Part shown: positions 1-4,428 of the stretch, piece after piece
How positions within the stretch are numbered: position 1 is the first letter of the stretch
How the letters are laid out: every line of letters starts with the position of its first letter
Assembly (NCBI GenBank): GCA_030037575.1
Contig: JASHRB010000293.1
Coordinates: 1-5,121, forward strand
From: Candidatus Sulfotelmatobacter sp.
Lineage (GTDB): Bacteria > Acidobacteriota > Terriglobia > Terriglobales > Acidobacteriaceae
Direction of reading: 5' to 3'
Length of the DNA stretch: 5,121 bases
Translations under genes and position numbers: made by a program
Notes under the pieces: model-generated
Database searches by the model: none
Told to the model about the DNA's origin: nothing
Seen by the model: only the letters and a program-made list of their open reading frames with translations

Positions 1-1
1 C

Positions 2-166
2 TCGATGTTCACCATCGCGGCCGGAGCTTTCCTCTGTGGGCGCCTTCTGGATGCTGGAATTGCTGCGCGCACCGTCGCAAGTTGGACGGGATTGATTATG
101 CTGGTTCCAGCTACGCTTTGGGCGATGGCGACGCGCGGAAAGCGCACGGCTGAAGTCGCACTGTGA
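2..166 (+). CDS. C-terminal fragment of a membrane protein, probable MFS transporter (5' end outside window)
   Basis: The reading frame is open from the window edge and ends at TGA 164-166, leaving 54 visible residues. It begins with a small-residue hydrophobic stretch (about residues 3-12). A short polar turn GRLLDAG follows (13-19), then a second hydrophobic segment (about 24-42), and the protein ends in a basic, charged tail (TRGKRTAEVAL). Two membrane spans joined by a G-R-x-x-D type loop and a short cytoplasmic tail are what the last helices of an MFS transporter look like. The substrate cannot be told from this fragment. The gene converges on the pterin dehydratase gene, with 26 nt between stop codons. 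Another polytopic membrane protein family remains possible. The frame is well supported, the family assignment only moderately. Confidence 0.65.
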   Translation, partial: SMFTIAAGAFLCGRLLDAGIAARTVASWTGLIMLVPATLWAMATRGKRTAEVAL

Positions 167-192
167 GGTGAAAACCGTAACGACCAAACCTA

Positions 193-522
193 TTAGACCA
201 GCCGATCGATCTTGGCGGCCATAATGAAATCGCTTTCCGTAAGCCCGTCAATCTTGTGCGTCCACAGCGTGATCTCAGCTTTGCCCCACGCCAGCAGAAC
301 ATCCGGATGGTGCCCTTGTTCTTCGGCTAATGCTCCCACTCGATTCACGAACGCGAGTGCCTGCTTGAAATCAGGAAATTTGAATTCGCGCTTGAGATGG
401 TGTTCGTTCATTACGTTCCACTGCGGTACGCTCTTGTGCAGGGCCTCCAACCCTTTTCCTTTGAGCGCAGGAACTCCGCCACGGCAGGGCGTGCATTGCT
501 GGTCGGCAAGTTGTTCCGTCAT
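193..522 (-). CDS. phhB: Pterin-4a-carbinolamine dehydratase (4a-hydroxytetrahydrobiopterin dehydratase, PCD/DCoH family)
   Basis: This 109-residue cytosolic enzyme dehydrates 4a-hydroxy-tetrahydropterin to the quinonoid dihydropterin, recycling the cofactor used by aromatic amino acid hydroxylases. The family hallmarks are present. The N-terminal CTPCRGGVPAL box (residues 10-20) is typical of bacterial members. The core EEQGHHPD (67-74) supplies H71, H72 and D74, and TH at 88-89 followed by GLTESD (93-98) supplies the third active-site His. Length matches the family. ATG 520-522 is chosen because the CTPCRGGVP box follows directly and GAGAAAG lies just upstream. A longer frame starting near 651 has no family-like sequence. 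No hydroxylase gene is in the window, so the pterin it serves is unknown; some bacterial homologues are proposed to act on molybdopterin-type or other pterins. The gene symbol is by family analogy. Confidence 0.93.
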   Translation of the reverse strand: MTEQLADQQCTPCRGGVPALKGKGLEALHKSVPQWNVMNEHHLKREFKFPDFKQALAFVNRVGALAEEQGHHPDVLLAWGKAEITLWTHKIDGLTESDFIMAAKIDRLV

Positions 523-531
523 ATCTTTCTC

Positions 532-560
532 AATAAACGCTTTTGCGGAATGTCCGTCAA
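532..560 (-). promoter_or_regulatory. Possible sigma70-type promoter of the pterin dehydratase gene
   Basis: On the minus strand, TTGACG (plus 555-560, 5 of 6 to the -35 consensus) is followed after exactly 17 nt by TTTATT (plus 532-537, 4 of 6 to TATAAT). Transcription would begin near position 525, only about 3 nt before the ATG at 522, so the message would be nearly leaderless and the GAGAAAG upstream of the start would not be transcribed. The spacing is ideal but the -10 is weak, so this is tentative. Confidence 0.35.
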
Positions 561-640
561 GAGTATTGAGCGGAATTAAATCGGCGCGCCGTCTGGCGCT
601 GCAGGGCAACGCCCATTCGATTTGATGAAACCTCGCTGCT

Positions 641-688
641 CGCGACGGCATCTGTAATAGTTCCCGCCGTCACCAACGGTGCGTCGCG
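641..688. repeat. Overlapping inverted repeats in the divergent spacer upstream of the exporter gene
   Basis: CGCGACG (641-647) and CGTCGCG (682-688) are perfect 7-nt inverted arms. GACGGC (644-649) and GCCGTC (666-671) are perfect 6-nt arms that share bases with the first pair, so the two foldings exclude each other. The stretch lies 76 nt upstream of the exporter ATG, in the 241-nt spacer between divergently transcribed genes. It could be an operator or a leader structure, or chance in GC-rich DNA. No regulator gene is adjacent. Confidence 0.3.
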
Positions 689-763
689 ATAATTGGTGGT
701 TCGCAGGTTGTTCTCAGGGCGGTTCGCGGGCTTTGCACCGGGTTGTTGAAGCCTGGAAAGAGC

Positions 764-2395
764 ATGGCTGCCCCACCTTCGCATCCCAATCCGGCCCATT
801 TGAACCCTGCTCAGGCTGGGCCCGGCTTTGCCGGCGGCCGGGCAGTAGAGGCCGCTTCCAATCCTTGGCTGATCGCTCTGGCTGTGATGCTGGCCACGTT
901 CATGGAAGTGCTCGACACTTCCATCGCGGCGGTTGCGCTGCCCTATATAGCCGGCAGCCTTTCCGCGACCAACGACGAAGCCACCTGGGTGCTTACCAGC
1001 TATCTTGTGGCCAACGCCGTGGTGCTGCCGGCGAGCACGTGGTTCTCGCTGCGATTCGGGCGCAAGCGTTTTCTCATTGCCTGCATCATCATTTTCACCA
1101 TCTCATCATTCGCCTGCGGCGCGGCTACGAGTTTGGGATACATTCTGATGGCGCGGGCCATCCAGGGTGCGGGCGGAGGAGCTCTACAACCGCTTTCGCA
1201 AGCCATTCTTCTCGAAAGTTTCCCGCCACAAAAACGCGGCATAGCGATGGCGGTGTTCGCTCTTGGAGTCGTTGTTGCGCCGGTGCTGGGCCCAACTCTG
1301 GGCGGCTGGCTTACCGATACTTACTCGTGGCGCTGGGCGTTTTATATCAACATTCCCGTCGGTATCTTCGCCGTGTTTATGATTTCGCGCTACGTGCAGG
1401 ATCCGTCGTATATCAAGGACGCCCGTCCAGGAAGACTCGATGGCGTCGGCCTCGGTCTGCTAGCCGTATGGCTCGGCTGCCTGCAGATCATTCTCGATAA
1501 AGGCCAAGAAGACGATTGGTTCGGCGCCACCTGGATTCGTTGGGCCGCGGCGATTTTGGTGATCAGCCTGATCGCGTTTCTCATTCGCGAATTCCGGCGC
1601 CGGCAACCCCTGGTGGATCTGAAGGTTTTCCGTCATCGCAACTTTACTTTAGGATGCATCCTCATCGCTCTTTTCGGCGCCGGCATCTACGGCTTGGTGA
1701 CCTTGCTGCCGCTCTTCTATCAGGAACTGATGGGCTACACTGCGCTCGCCGCCGGATGGGCTGTCAGCCCGCGTGGCGTCGGAGCCATCGTCGCTATGCC
1801 TTTGATCGGCTATCTCACGGCAAAAATCGATAACCGCTGGCTCATCGCCTTTGGCTTTGGCACGTTCGGCGTTGCCAGCCTGTGGTTTGGCGAGGTTAAT
1901 CTCAGCATCGGGCAGTGGACATTTCTCTGGGCGATCCTCATCAGCGGATTCGGCTCGGGCTGCGTTTTCGTGCCGCTCTCGACGACCGCAATGGCGTTCT
2001 TGAAGAACGAAGAAATCGGCAATGCCAGCGGCTTGTATAACCTGTTTCGTAACATTGGCGGCAGTGTCGGAATTTCGGTCGTGAACACCATCGTGGCGCG
2101 CCATGAACAGTTGCACCGCAACGAGCTGACGGCGTCTCTCAGGCCCGGGCGGGTGAGCGTGGGTGGCGCACTGGGCGGAATTCAGCAATACCTGGGAACG
2201 CAGGGCGCCTCGCCGACCACGGCTCTGCGGCGCGCTTACGGACTACTGGACCTGGCTCTTAACGGGCAGGCGCGCCTGTGGTCTTATGTCGACGACTTCC
2301 GTTACATGGCGCTGGCCTGCTTCGCCTGCATTCCGATAGTGTTCACCCTGAAGAAAGCGATCCGGAAAGTTGGAGCGACCAGCGCGGCACATTGA
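764..2395 (+). CDS. DHA2-family MFS drug exporter (EmrB/QacA type)
   Basis: This is a 543-residue inner-membrane proton-driven exporter of the 14-helix DHA2 family, which usually expels toxic or amphipathic compounds. A Pro/Ala-rich N-terminal tail (1-33) precedes helix 1, which carries MEVLDTSIAAVALP (47-60) with the family's Asp at 51. Motif A is LRFGRKR (96-102) between helices 2 and 3. The antiporter motif C runs GVVVAPVLGPTLGG (168-181). SWRWAFYINIPVG (188-200) precedes helix 6, and RPGRLDGVG (221-229) is the typical central loop. GNASGLYNLFRNIGG (419-433) is the late signature, followed by the long polar loop (about 445-510) seen in EmrB relatives before the last helix. ATG 764 is preferred because GGAAAG lies upstream; an in-frame TTG at 743 would add 7 residues but has no good ribosome site. 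No HlyD/EmrA adaptor or TolC-like gene is adjacent, so its outer partner, if any, is elsewhere. The substrate is unknown. Confidence 0.93.
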   Translation: MAAPPSHPNPAHLNPAQAGPGFAGGRAVEAASNPWLIALAVMLATFMEVLDTSIAAVALPYIAGSLSATNDEATWVLTSYLVANAVVLPASTWFSLRFGRKRFLIACIIIFTISSFACGAATSLGYILMARAIQGAGGGALQPLSQAILLESFPPQKRGIAMAVFALGVVVAPVLGPTLGGWLTDTYSWRWAFYINIPVGIFAVFMISRYVQDPSYIKDARPGRLDGVGLGLLAVWLGCLQIILDKGQEDDWFGATWIRWAAAILVISLIAFLIREFRRRQPLVDLKVFRHRNFTLGCILIALFGAGIYGLVTLLPLFYQELMGYTALAAGWAVSPRGVGAIVAMPLIGYLTAKIDNRWLIAFGFGTFGVASLWFGEVNLSIGQWTFLWAILISGFGSGCVFVPLSTTAMAFLKNEEIGNASGLYNLFRNIGGSVGISVVNTIVARHEQLHRNELTASLRPGRVSVGGALGGIQQYLGTQGASPTTALRRAYGLLDLALNGQARLWSYVDDFRYMALACFACIPIVFTLKKAIRKVGATSAAH

Positions 2396-2553
2396 ATGTG
2401 CCCGCAGGCATCCCTTCTGGATCGACCGGTGGTCCAGTGTTGCTGCACCCACGTGTCGCCATAAGATCGACCTCCGCGGGCAGCGAAGAAGCCATCGCGT
2501 AAGGCACGAAAAATCGAAACCGCAAAGACTGGGCGAATACAACCTCCGTATGG

Positions 2554-2636
2554 TGTCATTCCGAACTCCCGGCTTAACCAGCGGGGCGAGGAATCTCATG
2601 GCAAAAGGCAATTTGCGAGGTCAAATTGAGCCATGA
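2554..2636. repeat. Dispersed intergenic repeat, copy A (left arm plus central hairpin)
   Basis: The copy starts TGTCATTCCGA (2554-2564). After about 21 nt comes GCGAGGAATCTCATGGC (2586-2602), which matches GCGAGGGATGTCATGGG of copy B (3346-3362) at 14 of 17 positions. It resembles the reverse complement of the right arm of copy B even more closely (GTCATTCCGA, then AGCGGG, then GAATCTC). I find no clear right-hand arm, so this may be half an element. It lies between the convergent exporter and ssb genes. Confidence 0.55.
2596..2636. terminator. Nested stem-loop between convergent genes, possible bidirectional terminator
   Basis: Outer arms TCATGGC (2596-2602) and GCCATGA (2630-2636) pair perfectly over 7 bp. 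Inside them CAATTTG (2609-2615) and CAAATTG (2622-2628) pair over 7 bp around a 6-nt loop, with AAAAGG bulged on the left and one A on the right. The exporter ends at 2395 and ssb ends at 2657 on the opposite strand, so a shared terminator is expected here. The inner stem is AT-rich and no long U-tract follows immediately (TTCTTTTATT comes about 7 nt after the outer stem on the plus strand), so it is not a textbook intrinsic terminator. Confidence 0.4.
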
Positions 2637-2656
2637 CCGGCGTTCTTTTATTCCCC

Positions 2657-3130
2657 TTAGAACGGAATGTCCTCGTCGGTAATCGGCCCGGACGCCCCCG
2701 CAGGCTCGTGTTCCGGCACACGCTGGTCGAAACTGCTGTTTCCGCTGACGGTCGCACCGCGCGAATATCCTCCGCCACCTTCACCTTCACCGCGTCCGCC
2801 GAGCAGGATCAAATCGCTTGCCACGATTTCGGTCATGTATTTTTTCTGATTCGTCTGCTTGTCGTCCCAGGAACGGGTTTGCAGCCGCCCTTCAATGTAG
2901 ACCCTGCCGCCTTTTTTCAAGTATTCACCTGCAATCTCGGCCAGCCGCTGCCAGAGGACAACGTTGTGCCACTCGGTGCGGTCCTGCCACTCGCCCGCCT
3001 TGTCTTTGAAGCGTTCGTTGGTAGCGATGGCCAGTTTGGCCACGGCCGTGCCTTGTGGCGTGTATTTCACTTCGGGATCTTTCCCCAGGTTGCCGATCAG
3101 TTGAACCCGGTTGAGACTTTTTCCAGCCAT
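2657..3130 (-). CDS. ssb: Single-stranded DNA-binding protein (SSB)
   Basis: SSB coats single-stranded DNA as a tetramer during replication, recombination and repair, and recruits partner enzymes through its C-terminal tip. The 157-residue protein has the N-terminal OB-fold (about 5-112): SLNRVQLIGNLGKDPE (5-20), TEWHNVVLW (52-60), then EYLKKGGRVYIEGRLQTRSW (69-88). W54, H55 and W88 correspond to DNA-stacking or conserved positions of the E. coli protein. A Gly-rich flexible linker (about 113-148) follows, and the protein ends in the acidic tip TDEDIPF (151-157). Length is normal. ATG 3128-3130 is chosen because AAGGAG (plus 3137-3142) lies 6 nt upstream; a TTG at 3149-3151 would add 7 residues and place that ribosome site inside the gene. 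It stands alone rather than beside rpsF/rpsR, as ssb does in many bacteria. Confidence 0.97.
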   Translation of the reverse strand: MAGKSLNRVQLIGNLGKDPEVKYTPQGTAVAKLAIATNERFKDKAGEWQDRTEWHNVVLWQRLAEIAGEYLKKGGRVYIEGRLQTRSWDDKQTNQKKYMTEIVASDLILLGGRGEGEGGGGYSRGATVSGNSSFDQRVPEHEPAGASGPITDEDIPF

Positions 3131-3136
3131 GCGACG

Positions 3137-3142
3137 CTCCTT
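3137..3142 (-). promoter_or_regulatory. Strong ribosome binding site that fixes the ssb start
   Basis: CTCCTT on the plus strand reads AAGGAG on the coding strand and is separated from ATG 3130 by 6 nt, the ideal spacing. It decides in favour of this ATG over the upstream in-frame TTG. Confidence 0.8.
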
Positions 3143-3210
3143 CGAAGCCAATATAGCGACGGACGTCCCTCGCCCGCCAGTGCTTGCCGTTCCCCTTTTT
3201 GCAGGGGTTC

Positions 3211-3216
3211 ACTATA
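3211..3216 (-). promoter_or_regulatory. Possible -10 element upstream of ssb
   Basis: ACTATA on the plus strand reads TATAGT on the coding strand, 5 of 6 to the -10 consensus, about 80 nt upstream of the ssb ATG. No good -35 hexamer lies 16-18 nt further up. A second candidate, TATATT (plus 3150-3155), lies much closer to the gene and also lacks a -35. Either or neither may be used. Confidence 0.25.
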
Positions 3217-3310
3217 GCAGAGTTAGGCAGGTGGAAAGCGAGCGCGCGTCAGAATTTATCGGGTTTGTGCCCTACGGGGAGAAAGCCCAGGCACAGCTTG
3301 AAATCGGCTG

Positions 3311-3430
3311 CGTCATCCCGAGCGGAGCCGCTTTCTTCAAGCAAAGCGAGGGATGTCATGGGGCCCCCGCATCGGCGCTTTCTGAGATTCTTCGCGCCCG
3401 CTTGTGACGGCGCGGCGCATCGGAATGACG
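3311..3430. repeat. Dispersed intergenic repeat, copy B (complete element with inverted ends)
   Basis: The 120-bp unit is bounded by CGTCATCCCGA (3311-3321) and TCGGAATGACG (3420-3430), which are inverted repeats matching at 10 of 11 positions. The centre is the palindrome GGGGCCCC (3360-3367), flanked by GATG (3352-3355) and CATC (3370-3373). The right half read backwards (GTCATTCCGA, then AGCGGGCGCGAAGAATCTC) matches copy A and also resembles its own left half. The whole unit could fold into one long imperfect hairpin. No open frame inside it resembles a transposase, so it would be a non-autonomous or REP/BIME-like element. Confidence 0.6.
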
Positions 3431-3505
3431 TCATGGTTAAAGCATGTGGTCCAATGCTACTTGCGGAGAAGGGCAGGAACAGCCAACCATAACCCCAAGC
3501 TGCGC

Positions 3506-3511
3506 TATAAT
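3506..3511 (+). promoter_or_regulatory. Consensus -10 box placing transcription start at the ferredoxin ATG
   Basis: A perfect TATAAT ends 6 nt before the ATG at 3518-3520. Initiation about 7 nt after a -10 box would fall on or next to the A of the start codon, giving a leaderless mRNA. No Shine-Dalgarno sequence is visible upstream of this ATG, which fits. The matching -35 position (about 3483-3488, CCAACC) does not resemble TTGACA, and no extended -10 TG is present. Confidence 0.5.
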
Positions 3512-3517
3512 CTACCA

Positions 3518-3898
3518 ATGTCTCCTGCACCCGGAGCGATCAAAGCTGTCGGCATGGTTCCCGATGAGGTGAAGTGGGAACCGAGATCCAAAGGCCTCAC
3601 GACACCGCGCAAGAAGAAGCCGAAGGAACTCGCCGTCATCACCGAATGCTGCACCGGCTGCGCCGGCTCCCCCGCCTGCGTGGAATATTGTCCAGTGGAA
3701 GATTGCATGTTCTGGGTGCCCGACGAAGATAATCCGCCTTTCGGCCGCATCCAGGTCGATCCGATTCTCTGCATCGGCTGCAAGAAGTGCCTTAGCAAAG
3801 GACCCGATGGCTGCTTCCTCGATGGCTGCCCCTGGGACGCAATCGTCATGGTCGACACCGTGGAAGTGGAAAAAGAAGTGGGCGTGATGGCCATCTAG
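3518..3898 (+). CDS. Ferredoxin-like protein with two predicted [4Fe-4S] clusters
   Basis: This 126-residue soluble protein probably carries electrons in the cytoplasm; its partner is unknown. After a basic, Pro-rich N-terminal part (1-37) comes the first cysteine group C45-x2-C48-x5-C54-x3-C58-P, with extra cysteines at 44 and 63. The second group is C85-x2-C88-x2-C91, followed at a distance by C99 and C104-P. This is the layout of a bacterial two-cluster ferredoxin with longer spacings than the classical C-x2-C-x2-C-x3-C-P. An acidic, Val-rich tail ends the protein. ATG 3518 is chosen because TATAAT lies just before it and because the longer frame from 3404 would run through repeat DNA. An internal ATG at 3554 is a less likely alternative. 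The gene stands alone between divergent or convergent neighbours, so context gives no pathway. The cluster type is inferred from cysteine spacing. Confidence 0.88.
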   Translation: MSPAPGAIKAVGMVPDEVKWEPRSKGLTTPRKKKPKELAVITECCTGCAGSPACVEYCPVEDCMFWVPDEDNPPFGRIQVDPILCIGCKKCLSKGPDGCFLDGCPWDAIVMVDTVEVEKEVGVMAI

Positions 3899-4015
3899 AA
3901 GCACGGGCTAGGGAACAGGGGTTGGTGGCCAGCGATGGGTGGCGGACAAGCAGCGATGAGCCCCTCCCAAAGCCATCCAGCGGAGAGGTGAAATTCGCGG
4001 AGTGAATTTTCATTT

Positions 4016-4039
4016 CACAGTCGAAGGATCTGTGGCCAG
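4016..4039. repeat. Possible degenerate fragment of the dispersed repeat
   Basis: CGAAGGATCTGTG (4022-4034) resembles the inner motif GCGAAGGAATCTATG of copy C. It sits in the 150-nt spacer after the ferredoxin-like gene, just right of a 7-nt inverted repeat GTGAAAT (3988-3994) / ATTTCAC (4012-4018). No clear GTCAT end is present, so this may be chance similarity. Confidence 0.25.
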
Positions 4040-4048
4040 GGTTAAGTT

Positions 4049-4279
4049 TCAGCGTCTGTTTCGCCCGCTCTTCTGGCCTGACTTCTTCGAAGGCCGCCCC
4101 CCCGAGTGCTCTGGATTCTCGCCCGGTTCAGGGAAATCTGTATCCGCGCCTTTTATGCGCGGATCCTGATCGCGATGGCCGAGCTGTTCTTCCAACCCGA
4201 TGTGCCCGTCGTGGTGATGCTCTTCAATCTCGACCGCGCCTTTCGCGCGATCCGGATCATGTTCGCAAATTTTCGCCAT
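4049..4279 (-). CDS. Probable small hydrophilic His/acid-rich protein of unknown function
   Basis: The frame encodes 76 residues from ATG 4277-4279 to TGA 4049-4051. I do not recognise a characterised family. The sequence is strongly hydrophilic with no signal peptide or membrane segment. It has a single Cys (C5), a His-rich stretch EEHHHDGH (19-26), an acidic and Pro-rich middle DTDFPEPGENPEHSGG (46-61), and a basic Gly/Ser/Lys/Arg tail (62-76). TAAGGT lies a few nt upstream of the ATG and could serve as ribosome site, and codon endings are mostly G or C, like the neighbours. A frame on the opposite strand (4106-4342) starts at GTG, lacks such a site and reads like an antisense shadow. The clustered His and acidic residues could bind metal, but that is speculation. 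If it is not a gene, 3899-4428 is a 530-nt gene-free region. Confidence 0.5.
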   Translation of the reverse strand: MAKICEHDPDRAKGAVEIEEHHHDGHIGLEEQLGHRDQDPRIKGADTDFPEPGENPEHSGGRPSKKSGQKSGRNRR

Positions 4280-4331
4280 GAGACCTTAGACTGCGACCCA
4301 TCGCATATCGTTGCCATGCAAAAGCAGGATT

Positions 4332-4426
4332 TGTCATCTTGAGCTCGGCGAAGGAATCTATGCAACCGCGTGAACTCAAAATTACATAGATTCTTGGCGG
4401 CGAAAAAACGCCGCTCAGGAGGACGA
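4332..4426. repeat. Dispersed intergenic repeat, copy C, abutting the cpoB/ybgF stop codon
   Basis: The left end GTCATCTTGAGC (4333-4344) and right end GCTCAGGAGGAC (4413-4424) are inverted repeats matching at 10 of 12 positions. Inside them GAATCTATG (4354-4362) and CATAGATTC (4385-4393) are perfect inverted repeats. The right arm also contains a small hairpin, GCGGCG (4397-4402), AAAAAA loop, CGCCGC (4409-4414). The unit is about 95 bp and ends 2 nt from the stop of the minus-strand gene at 4429, so its transcript would include it as the 3' untranslated part. Confidence 0.6.
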
Positions 4427-4428
4427 TT

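Larger units (their letters stand above)
3131..3517. other. 387-nt gene-free stretch between divergent ssb and ferredoxin-like genes
   Basis: The stretch contains the ssb leader and candidate -10 boxes (3150-3155, 3211-3216), the 120-bp inverted-repeat element copy B (3311-3430), and the leader-proximal promoter box of the ferredoxin-like gene (3506-3511). The open frames that cross it have no recognisable protein features and run through the repeat, so I regard them as non-coding. Confidence 0.6.

Noticed and set aside
679..1500. Long plus-strand frame overlapping the start of the exporter gene
   Set aside because: It gives an Arg/Ser/His-rich, low-complexity product in a shifted frame of an unambiguous DHA2 exporter; it is a GC-driven shadow.
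2417..2437. Hairpin CTGGA...TCCAG shortly after the exporter stop codon, as terminator
   Set aside because: The perfect stem is only 5 bp with wobble pairs inside, and no T-tract follows.
2557..2669. CATTCCG (2557-2563) and CGGAATG (2663-2669) could be the two ends of a complete copy A
   Set aside because: The right arm lies inside the codons for the conserved DIPF tip of SSB, which explains the sequence without the repeat.
3426..3433. TGACGTCA palindrome as a regulator binding site
   Set aside because: It arises at the junction of the repeat's GGAATGACG end with flanking TCA, and no regulator or second site supports it.
3404..3517. N-terminal extension of the ferredoxin-like protein by 38 residues
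   Set aside because: It would start inside repeat copy B, has no family-like sequence and overlaps the TATAAT promoter box.
3983..4003. GAGGTGAAATTCGCGGAG resembles a short conserved 16S rRNA segment
   Set aside because: Only about a dozen bases match what I recall, and the flanks are not rRNA. Most likely chance.
4106..4342. Plus-strand frame of 78 codons with hydrophobic content
   Set aside because: It starts at GTG without a ribosome site, overlaps the better-supported minus-strand frame, and runs into repeat copy C.
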